A stretch of 5,764 bases of DNA from Dehalococcoidales bacterium (GTDB lineage: Bacteria > Chloroflexota > Dehalococcoidia > Dehalococcoidales > JAQTVP01). Below, in pieces: positions 1-4,173 of this stretch. Made by a program: the position numbers and the translations under genes. Under the pieces are notes generated by a model that saw only the letters and a program-made list of their open reading frames with translations, was not told the DNA's origin and did not search any database. The DNA lies in NCBI GenBank assembly GCA_028707015.1, contig JAQTVP010000105.1, positions 1 to 5,764 of the forward strand, written 5' to 3'. Positions within the stretch are counted from its first letter, which is position 1; each line of letters begins with the position of its first letter.

Positions 1-792
1 AGTTTCGGCCCTCTAGCGGGAGGTGTCATTGCTGATATTCTTGGATATAAAGCTGCCTTTTTTATTACCGGTGGGCTCCTCTTTTCAGGTGGTGTCATCG
101 TACTCCTTTTCGTTAAGGAGAAATTTAAACGCCCTGACAGTGGACAAAGTGCCTCATTGAGCAGTTTGCTGCGTTTAGCCAAGTCCAGAGAGATATTCCC
201 ATTGTTACTAGCCCTGTGTGCTCTGCATGCCGGACCACAATTGATAACACCTATAATTTCTCTATTTATCAGAGAGCTAGACCCCAATGGTATGGCAGCA
301 ACTGCATCTGGATTAGCTTTCTGCCTTATGGGGGTAATAGCTGCTATCTCTGCCATAATTTCTGGCCGTTTAGGTGGACGCATCACTCTAAAAAAGATAC
401 TTGTCATTGCTTGCCTTGGGACTGGTTTGCTGTATCTACCTCCGATGTGGGCCCAAACAGTGACTCAGCTCATCATTTTTATAGCTCTGACAGGATTATT
501 TAAAGGGGGACTGATGGCATCTTCAAATGCTCTCGTTGGTCTTTCAGTACCCCGCAGTCAACAGGGCATCGCCTATGGTTTAGCACAAAGTGCCAACGCA
601 TTGGGTAACGGGCTTGGCCCACTAATAGGCGGCAGCCTAACACCACTGATGGGACTCAGACCTGTCTTCGGTGTTGCCGGAGGACTTTTTATGTTAATAG
701 GTTTAGCTGTGGCAAAGCTGTTAACAGGAGTAGCTTTAGAGAAACCGTCAGTTCAAAAGAAACCGGCGGAACCACGAGAAGTTAACCAATAA
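1..792 (+). CDS. MFS transporter, DHA1 drug-efflux type, 5'-truncated by the window edge
   Basis: The frame is open from base 1 to the TAA at 790-792, giving 263 residues that are the C-terminal two thirds of a 12-helix major facilitator protein; the real start lies upstream. The fragment opens with SFGPLAGG (residues 1-8), which matches the helix-5 motif C (GPxxGG) typical of proton antiporters. The matching motif GPLIGG recurs at 206-211 in helix 11, as expected from the internal duplication of MFS proteins. SGRLGGRITLKK (about 121-132) is the motif-A-like loop between helices 8 and 9. About eight hydrophobic segments are present (helices 5-12), with a polar central loop near residues 41-66 and a charged cytoplasmic tail rich in Lys, Pro and Glu. 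By family it should export a small molecule across the inner membrane using the proton gradient; the substrate cannot be read from sequence. A TTG at 157 lies inside the frame and is not a credible start because conserved MFS sequence continues upstream of it. Confidence 0.93.
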   Translation, partial: SFGPLAGGVIADILGYKAAFFITGGLLFSGGVIVLLFVKEKFKRPDSGQSASLSSLLRLAKSREIFPLLLALCALHAGPQLITPIISLFIRELDPNGMAATASGLAFCLMGVIAAISAIISGRLGGRITLKKILVIACLGTGLLYLPPMWAQTVTQLIIFIALTGLFKGGLMASSNALVGLSVPRSQQGIAYGLAQSANALGNGLGPLIGGSLTPLMGLRPVFGVAGGLFMLIGLAVAKLLTGVALEKPSVQKKPAEPREVNQ

Positions 793-1055
793 GAAACTAA
801 AACGGCTAAGATTACTTCGAAAGACTCGCTCTAAACGATAAAAAAAAGAACAGGCAATGTTTTGTTAAAATATTTTTAGGATATCTTTTCTTTCAAAAAT
901 CTGTTCAACTAGAAGGAATATCTCCCTGTCTTGTTTTGTTTATACGCATAGGTTACCCCCGAACAAATTCGCTATATTATTCAATATACCTATAGCTAGT
1001 AACTCCAATTTAAAAAACGGTATTTAGGGGAGACAAGCCGCCCCATTAGCCGTAA
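793..1055. other. AT-rich intergenic stretch, no gene seen
   Basis: No frame here looks protein-like on either strand, and I could not find a GC-rich hairpin followed by a T-tract that would end the transporter transcript. Small features only: an A8 run just after the stop region (near 840-848), a GGGG...CCCC pair bracketing 10 bases near 1027-1044, and short AT-rich inverted pairs around 946-998 (for example ATAGGT/ACCTAT). An 8-mer TATAGCTA at 991-998 is the reverse complement of the tandem 8-mer found past the far end of the next gene (2168-2184). None of these is strong enough to name. Confidence 0.5.
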
Positions 1056-1084
1056 TTGATTTGATAAGAAAAGGCACTTATAAT
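1056..1084 (+). promoter_or_regulatory. Sigma-70/A-type promoter of the 2-hydroxyacid dehydrogenase gene
   Basis: TTGATT (1056-1061), a 17-bp spacer and a perfect TATAAT (1079-1084) form a good housekeeping promoter on the + strand. Transcription would begin near 1091, leaving a leader of about 60 nt before the ATG at 1154. Its position rules out the longer frame that could open at 1061, since that codon would lie upstream of the transcript. Confidence 0.72.
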
Positions 1085-1141
1085 GTCTATCATAAGATGA
1101 AACCGGTATATTTTATGCACAATCCACAGAAAGAAGAATTG

Positions 1142-1148
1142 AAGGAGG
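1142..1148 (+). promoter_or_regulatory. Ribosome binding site that sets the dehydrogenase start
   Basis: AAGGAGG ends 5 nt before the ATG at 1154 and matches the anti-Shine-Dalgarno sequence almost fully. The two in-frame upstream candidates (TTG at 1061, ATG at 1097) have no comparable site. The first is inside the promoter and the second would be only about 6 nt from the predicted transcription start. Confidence 0.85.
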
Positions 1149-1153
1149 GAAGT

Positions 1154-2128
1154 ATGGCAACTGGTAAAGTAGTTATTCTAACGCGTGGTATGAATCCCGA
1201 GTTATTGGATGCATTTATGGCAGAGAAACCTGCTGGATGGCAGGTTTCTCTGGTGAATCCGGATAATGATGACCAAAAGGTAGCCAAAGAGCTAGAAGAT
1301 GCTCAATATCTGCTACCAATGTATGGACCTGTCATGCCAAAAATCCTTCAGATGGCAAAGCAGTTAAAACTCATTCAGACCTGGGGGCAGGGTACAGATC
1401 ACCTGCCCGTAAATTGGGCTTTGAGAAAAGGAATCGCTGTTGCCAATTCTGGTGGAGCCAATGCCATAGCCGTTGCAGAGCATACCGTGCTTCTGATACT
1501 GGCATGTCTACGAAAATTTATACTATTCAACCAGTCCACTCGTGATGGTAAATTTCGACCGTATATTGGCAGGGATAGCTTAAATCAGCTTTACGACAAA
1601 ACTGTAGGGATTGTAGGTTTTGGGAGCATAGGAAGATGGGTAGCCAAGCTGTGCTACGGCTTTGGTGCTAACATAATCTATTCTAAGAGGACATTTGTTC
1701 CTTACGTTCTGAGAGCAGACTTTAAAGCTCGCCCGGTGAGTCTGGACGAACTATTATCCATATCGGATATTGTCACACTACATATCCCAGCGCTGGCGAG
1801 TAACAGAGAACTGATAGGCTGGAATCAGCTCATCAAAATGAAGCCCTCGGCTTATATAATAAATACGAGTCGAGGTACCATTATAGATGAAGTTGCTCTA
1901 CTCCGTGCTCTTAATGAGAAGAAGATTGCCGGTGCAGGCCTCGATGTCTGGAACCCAGAACCGCCCGACCCAAAAAATCCGCTTCTTCAAATGCCCAATG
2001 TAGTAGCTACACCGCATTACGCAGGATCTGCCATCGAGAACCGGAAATGGGCTTATGAGGCTATATGGAGGAATATACTACTGGTTTCAGAGGGTAAAGA
2101 ACCACTAAACAGCATACATGAATTCTAA
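1154..2128 (+). CDS. D-2-hydroxyacid dehydrogenase family oxidoreductase, probably NADP(H)-preferring
   Basis: The 324-residue product is full length for the D-isomer-specific 2-hydroxyacid dehydrogenase family, cytoplasmic enzymes that interconvert 2-oxoacids and D-2-hydroxyacids. The N-terminal part (1-100) is the flavodoxin-like substrate domain, followed by a VAEHT helix (107-111). The nucleotide-binding Rossmann domain carries GFGSIG at 155-160. The catalytic triad is in place: R240 in NTSRG, E269 in NPEPP and H288 in TPHYAG. LDVW (263-266) is also typical. The acidic residue that normally ends the second beta strand and holds the NAD ribose is absent: the segment reads IIYSKR (174-179). 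Basic residues there resemble NADPH-using glyoxylate/hydroxypyruvate reductases, so NADP(H) use is inferred. The substrate is unknown; glyoxylate, hydroxypyruvate, phosphoglycerate-like or branched oxoacids are all possible. The start at 1154 is chosen for its ribosome site and promoter. The gene appears monocistronic and contains a perfect hairpin near its 5' end. Confidence 0.94.
   Translation: MATGKVVILTRGMNPELLDAFMAEKPAGWQVSLVNPDNDDQKVAKELEDAQYLLPMYGPVMPKILQMAKQLKLIQTWGQGTDHLPVNWALRKGIAVANSGGANAIAVAEHTVLLILACLRKFILFNQSTRDGKFRPYIGRDSLNQLYDKTVGIVGFGSIGRWVAKLCYGFGANIIYSKRTFVPYVLRADFKARPVSLDELLSISDIVTLHIPALASNRELIGWNQLIKMKPSAYIINTSRGTIIDEVALLRALNEKKIAGAGLDVWNPEPPDPKNPLLQMPNVVATPHYAGSAIENRKWAYEAIWRNILLVSEGKEPLNSIHEF
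1221..1252. repeat. Perfect 13-bp inverted repeat (hairpin) inside the dehydrogenase gene
   Basis: CAGAGAAACCTGC (1221-1233) and its exact reverse complement GCAGGTTTCTCTG (1240-1252) flank a 6-nt loop TGGATG. It begins 67 nt after the A of the start codon and encodes residues 23-33 in the substrate domain. No T-tract follows, so it is not an intrinsic terminator. In the mRNA it would fold into a stable stem with about half G/C pairs. Confidence 0.9.
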
Positions 2129-2167
2129 TTAATGAATGCTTTCAGGTTAACTTGTTGGTGGTGAGTT

Positions 2168-2184
2168 TAGCTATAGTAGCTATA
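2168..2184. repeat. Tandem 8-bp direct repeat TAGCTATA
   Basis: TAGCTATA occurs at 2168-2175 and 2177-2184 with a 9-bp period, 40 bp past the dehydrogenase stop and 11 bp before the paired palindromes. Its reverse complement occurs once at 991-998 on the other side of the gene. The sequence is low in complexity, so a functional role is only a possibility. Confidence 0.5.
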
Positions 2185-2193
2185 TAAGACTTT

Positions 2194-2218
2194 TTGTTAT
2201 ATAACGGTTATATAACAA
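2194..2218. repeat. Two identical 10-bp palindromes 11 bp apart; operator-like, or an AT-rich terminator
   Basis: GTTATATAAC, itself a perfect palindrome, occurs at 2196-2205 and again at 2207-2216, separated by one G. The flanks extend this to 12-bp arms (TTGTTATATAAC and its reverse complement) around a single base. Two dyads on the same helical face, one turn apart, are what dimeric repressor sites often look like. Alternatively the transcript could form an 11-bp stem with a CGG loop followed by the pyrimidine-rich TTCCTTTTTC, which would act as a weak terminator for the dehydrogenase gene. It lies about 125 bp upstream of the zinc-ribbon promoter. Confidence 0.6.
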
Positions 2219-2339
2219 TTCCTTTTTCAGATTGACAGATATAGTGTTGCGATAAATAATCTGGTGAATTTTTTTACTAATACTTTTATTTTCTGTGAGA
2301 TATGATTATTTTATTATTATATTATTTAAAAACTATTTG

Positions 2340-2348
2340 TGGTATAAT
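2340..2348 (+). promoter_or_regulatory. Extended -10 promoter of the zinc-ribbon gene
   Basis: TGGTATAAT is a perfect extended -10 element (TGnTATAAT). The region around 2319-2326, where a -35 box would lie, is AT-rich without a clear TTGACA match; extended -10 promoters often do without one. Transcription would begin near 2355, giving a leader of about 105 nt that contains a short stem, TGTAGTG (2377-2383) with CATTACA (2391-2397), including one G-U pair. Confidence 0.65.
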
Positions 2349-2445
2349 AAAATAAGGTTATAAGTACTGGTTATCATGTAGTGAGTTAAACATTACAGTT
2401 TCCCTCAAAGATTGGGTGACCAAAGACTCTAACCAAATAAATAAA

Positions 2446-2454
2446 AGAGGAGGT
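2446..2454 (+). promoter_or_regulatory. Ribosome binding site that sets the GTG start of the zinc-ribbon gene
   Basis: AGAGGAGGT sits 6 nt before GTG at 2461, close to ideal. The open frame reaches back to another GTG at 2416, but the sequence before that codon (CTCAAAGATTGG) has no good site, and the extra 15 residues would have the ribosome site inside the coding sequence. Confidence 0.85.
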
Positions 2455-2460
2455 CATCCT

Positions 2461-2787
2461 GTGAGTTTTGAGGATAAGTCTATCCAATGTTCTGATTGTG
2501 GACGAGAGTTCACTCATAGCGTTGAAGATCAAGAGTATTACCAATCTAAAGGTTATACTAATGAACCCAGGCGCTGTCCCGACTGTCGTCAGTCAAGAAA
2601 AGCAGAACGTAACGGACGCAGCAGCAATAGATCGAGCAATAGTGGCTTCGGTTATAGTGCCAAGCGTCAAATGTACCCTGCGGTTTGTGCCCAGTGCGGT
2701 AAGGAAACCGAAATACCGTTTCAACCCCGCGAAGACAGACCAGTTTATTGTAGCGATTGCTACCGCAAAATAAAACCAAATAGATAA
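2461..2787 (+). CDS. Small double zinc-ribbon protein
   Basis: The product has 108 residues and starts at GTG. It carries two Cys4 modules. The first is C10-x2-C13 with C39-x2-C42, and its segment TNEPRRCPDCRQSRKAER is characteristic of the 'probable zinc-ribbon' domain found in many bacteria. The second is C76-x2-C79 with C97-x2-C100, with the family hallmark of a Pro-Phe-x-Pro stretch followed by DRPVYC (92-97). A flexible Ser/Arg/Asn-rich linker (about 44-70) joins them. All eight ligands are present, so the protein is intact. The net charge is basic and there is no signal peptide or membrane segment, so a cytoplasmic nucleic-acid or ribosome-associated role is plausible, but no function has been firmly assigned to this family that I know of. 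It has its own extended -10 promoter and a strong terminator 18 nt past its stop, so it is a self-contained unit, probably well expressed. Confidence 0.9.
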   Translation: MSFEDKSIQCSDCGREFTHSVEDQEYYQSKGYTNEPRRCPDCRQSRKAERNGRSSNRSSNSGFGYSAKRQMYPAVCAQCGKETEIPFQPREDRPVYCSDCYRKIKPNR

Positions 2788-2804
2788 CACCGATTTAGTC
2801 TAAA

Positions 2805-2850
2805 GAAAAGCCTAGACAGGGATATCCCTGTCTAGGCTTTTCATTTCTTT
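2805..2850 (+). terminator. Strong intrinsic terminator, 38-bp perfect palindrome
   Basis: Bases 2805-2842 are a perfect palindrome with 19-base halves (GAAAAGCCTAGACAGGGAT and its reverse complement). As RNA this gives a 17-bp stem with an ATAT loop. The stem ends in a T4 stretch and is followed by CATTTCTTT; on the opposite strand the stem also ends in a T-rich run, so it may work in both directions. It follows the zinc-ribbon stop by 17 bases. Confidence 0.88.
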
Positions 2851-2875
2851 TCTTTCCCCTGATGCGTCTTCTTCG

Positions 2876-2902
2876 AGGTGAATTTTAGTTTGGAATTCAC
2901 CT
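2876..2902. repeat. 9-bp perfect inverted repeat
   Basis: AGGTGAATT (2876-2884) and AATTCACCT (2894-2902) flank a 9-nt spacer. There is no T-tract next to it. It could be a dyad binding site or a second stem behind the terminator; there is no neighbouring promoter close enough to decide. Confidence 0.55.
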
Positions 2903-2908
2903 TTGGAT

Positions 2909-2950
2909 TTAGAGTCAAACGATATACTAGAATTAGTGTTAAACAATATA
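2909..2950. repeat. Imperfect tandem direct repeat, 18 bp with 24-bp period
   Basis: The 18-base stretch starting TTAGAGTCAAAC (2909-2926) recurs as TTAGTGTTAAAC (2933-2950), both ending ATATA. They match at 15 of 18 positions. The spacing is a little over two helical turns. It lies in the non-coding gap between the zinc-ribbon terminator and the promoter at about 3069. Confidence 0.5.
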
Positions 2951-2955
2951 TTTTC

Positions 2956-2990
2956 GCCTCAGGAAATCCATCAATCGGAGGCTATTTTTT
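2956..2990 (+). terminator. Possible weak second terminator
   Basis: GCCTC (2956-2960) pairs with GAGGC (2978-2982), and TATTTTTT follows at 2983-2990. The 5-bp stem with a 17-nt loop is short for an intrinsic terminator, so this is a candidate only. It could act as back-up to the strong terminator at 2805. Confidence 0.3.
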
Positions 2991-3068
2991 CTGATTTTCA
3001 CGAGTGCCAATCTGGAGCGAAAACCCTTACTTGAATCATTGAACTACTGGAATCATCTATAAATAAAT

Positions 3069-3098
3069 GTGATATGATACTACTATGATATATATAAT
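3069..3098 (+). promoter_or_regulatory. Possible promoter for the small broken ORF and the VOC gene
   Basis: A perfect TATAAT lies at 3093-3098; with an 18-bp spacer the -35 position reads GTGATA (3069-3074), four of six matches to TTGACA. Predicted transcription start is near 3105, about 23 nt before the ATG at 3128 and about 210 nt before the VOC start. The surrounding DNA is very AT-rich, so a chance match is possible. Confidence 0.4.
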
Positions 3099-3127
3099 GA
3101 AGCAAGGTTAATTATTGGAAACTGTAA

Positions 3128-3320
3128 ATGAAAGTCACCAGTAAACAATATCGAAAACATATCATACAAGAGTCACTGGCTCAAGATCAATACTACCCGC
3201 CAAAAACATAAGGAGAGTGCTTACTTTAAAATAGCTAAGCCACCTTATTTCATTATAGATACGCTAAAATCCAAACCTGAATGTAAAGTTATTCTAAAAA
3301 AAGGAGAGGAAATTTTATGA
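3128..3320 (+). pseudogene. Possible frameshifted small gene ahead of the VOC gene
   Basis: ATG at 3128 opens a 27-residue frame (starting MKVTSKQYRKH) that ends at TAA 3209-3211. The +1 frame carries on without a stop from 3132 to TGA 3318-3320 and reads like protein (KESAYFKIAKPPYF, then IIDTLKSKPECKVILKKGEE), yet has no ATG, GTG or TTG of its own. Removing one A from the A5 run at 3202-3206 joins the two parts into a 63-residue basic protein. Its stop overlaps the VOC start as ATGA, the usual arrangement of translationally coupled genes, and a possible promoter ends 30 nt before the ATG. I do not recognise the sequence. It may be a decayed gene, a sequencing or assembly error in a homopolymer, or coincidence in AT-rich DNA; the ribosome site before 3128 is weak. 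Confidence 0.35.
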
Positions 3321-3796
3321 GCGAACAAATATCTAAACAAAAAGATACTATTTTGGAGCCCTCAAGTTTTTGCCAAATAGGAGTTGTGGTCAAGAATATT
3401 GATGAAACCATAAATTATTATAAAGAAGCATTCGGTTTTGGCCCTTTTGAGGTACGGCAGGCGGATTATCCAGATGCCACTTACTATGGTGAGATTGCTG
3501 GCTACAGAGGCAAACGAGCTTTTTTTTACTTAGGTCCTATCCAAATTGAACTCATTGAGCTTGTTGATGGAAAAACTATTCATGAAACTTTCCTTAAGGA
3601 AAAGGGAGAAGGAATCCATCATATTGGTTTTACTGTAAATAATTTAAAGAAAAGCATGGAGAATGCAGAGAAGGTAGGATTAAAAATTACTCAAAGTTTT
3701 ACTCGCCCCAGTGGAAGTGGCTTTGCCTATTTGGATACTGACAAAACTGGTGGAATTGTCTTTGAGCTGATCCAGAAACCGATCAAGGAAACCTGA
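3317..3796 (+). CDS. VOC-superfamily (glyoxalase/bleomycin-resistance fold) protein
   Basis: The 159-residue product has the two beta-alpha-beta-beta-beta halves of a vicinal-oxygen-chelate protein. Half one runs about 17-83 (FCQIGVVVKNIDETINYYKE, then PIQIELIEL); half two runs about 99-153 (GIHHIGFTV, then GGIVFELIQ). Likely metal ligands are Q20, E78, H102 and E150, the four positions used in this fold. Q20 replaces the more usual first His; Gln is a known ligand at this position in some glyoxalases. The pattern GIHHIGFTV with NLKKSMENAEKVG resembles methylmalonyl-CoA epimerase and related lyases or dioxygenases, but neighbours give no hint of propionate metabolism, so the substrate stays open. 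The first 15 residues are a polar extension. The start is supported by an AAGGAGAGG site (3301-3309). The gene and its surroundings look more AT-rich than the dehydrogenase gene. No terminator is evident after the stop. Confidence 0.88.
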   Translation: MSEQISKQKDTILEPSSFCQIGVVVKNIDETINYYKEAFGFGPFEVRQADYPDATYYGEIAGYRGKRAFFYLGPIQIELIELVDGKTIHETFLKEKGEGIHHIGFTVNNLKKSMENAEKVGLKITQSFTRPSGSGFAYLDTDKTGGIVFELIQKPIKET

Positions 3797-4108
3797 TAAT
3801 ACCAAAGTTAATTGTGAATGGTAAAATACTGATAGAACAGTTTCACACCAAGGCAACCTTTCATTTAGGATATATTAATTACTGATGGCCAAGTCGTTAA
3901 AGAGTTTGGATTACTATCTATTATGGTCAAATATCTGCCAATTATATCAATAAGATATCCATGTATAATTTCATATACAGGACAATTATAGAAAAACTGA
4001 TCCAAATCTCCATTATTAGTCATACCATCTTTCTCTTCATTACAATATCTATATATCTATTAAAAAACCTCGTCATTAGCCCCAGAAAGTTTAGTAAATC
4101 CAATACTA
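3797..4108. other. AT-rich intergenic stretch with no supported gene
   Basis: This gap of over 300 bases has no RNA gene or clear terminator. A 6-bp inverted repeat TGTATA/TATACA (3962-3967, 3974-3979) is present. On the minus strand a 52-codon open frame runs from ATG 4023-4021 to TAA 3867-3865, and a 23-codon frame (start MRTLSNVYS) lies upstream of it. Neither has a convincing ribosome site and I recognise neither, so I do not call them genes, though a decayed minus-strand gene cannot be excluded. Confidence 0.45.
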
Positions 4109-4139
4109 TAGACATTCGATAAGGTTCTCATGTTACAAT
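4109..4139 (+). promoter_or_regulatory. Probable promoter of the metallophosphoesterase gene
   Basis: TGTTACAAT (4131-4139) is an extended -10 element with five of six matches in the hexamer. TAGACA (4109-4114) matches five of six positions of the -35 consensus, though the 19-bp spacer is long. Transcription would begin near 4146, leaving a leader of under 30 nt before the TTG start. Confidence 0.5.
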
Positions 4140-4173
4140 TAATCCTTATTATTAAGCGTTTTAAGGTTATAAT

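Noticed and set aside
157..159. TTG as the start of a shorter transporter
   Set aside because: Conserved MFS sequence (helix 5 motif C and helix 6) is in the same frame upstream up to base 1, so the gene is simply cut by the window edge.
216..503. Open frame of 95 codons inside the transporter gene, other frame
   Set aside because: It overlaps a clear MFS coding region and its translation has no recognisable features; it is a shadow frame.
1061..1153. A longer N-terminus for the dehydrogenase, starting at TTG 1061 or ATG 1097
   Set aside because: TTG 1061 overlaps the -35 box of a good promoter and would not be transcribed; ATG 1097 is about 6 nt from the predicted transcript start with no ribosome site. 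AAGGAGG sits right before ATG 1154, and 324 residues is the normal family length.
1090..1287. Minus-strand open frame opposite the start of the dehydrogenase gene
   Set aside because: It lies antisense to a well-supported gene and its promoter, with no family resemblance; part of it arises from the palindrome at 1221-1252.
2416..2460. A 15-residue extension of the zinc-ribbon protein from GTG 2416
   Set aside because: No ribosome site precedes 2416, whereas GAGGAGGT is ideally placed for GTG 2461; the family pattern begins at MSFEDK.
2468..2790. Overlapping open frames on both strands across the zinc-ribbon gene
   Set aside because: The zinc-ribbon frame has all eight cysteines, promoter, ribosome site and terminator; the others have none of these.
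2805..2842. The 38-bp palindrome as an attachment site, transposon end or origin element
   Set aside because: Its position just after a stop codon, its uninterrupted stem and the flanking T-rich runs are fully explained by an intrinsic terminator; no integrase, transposase or replication gene is nearby.
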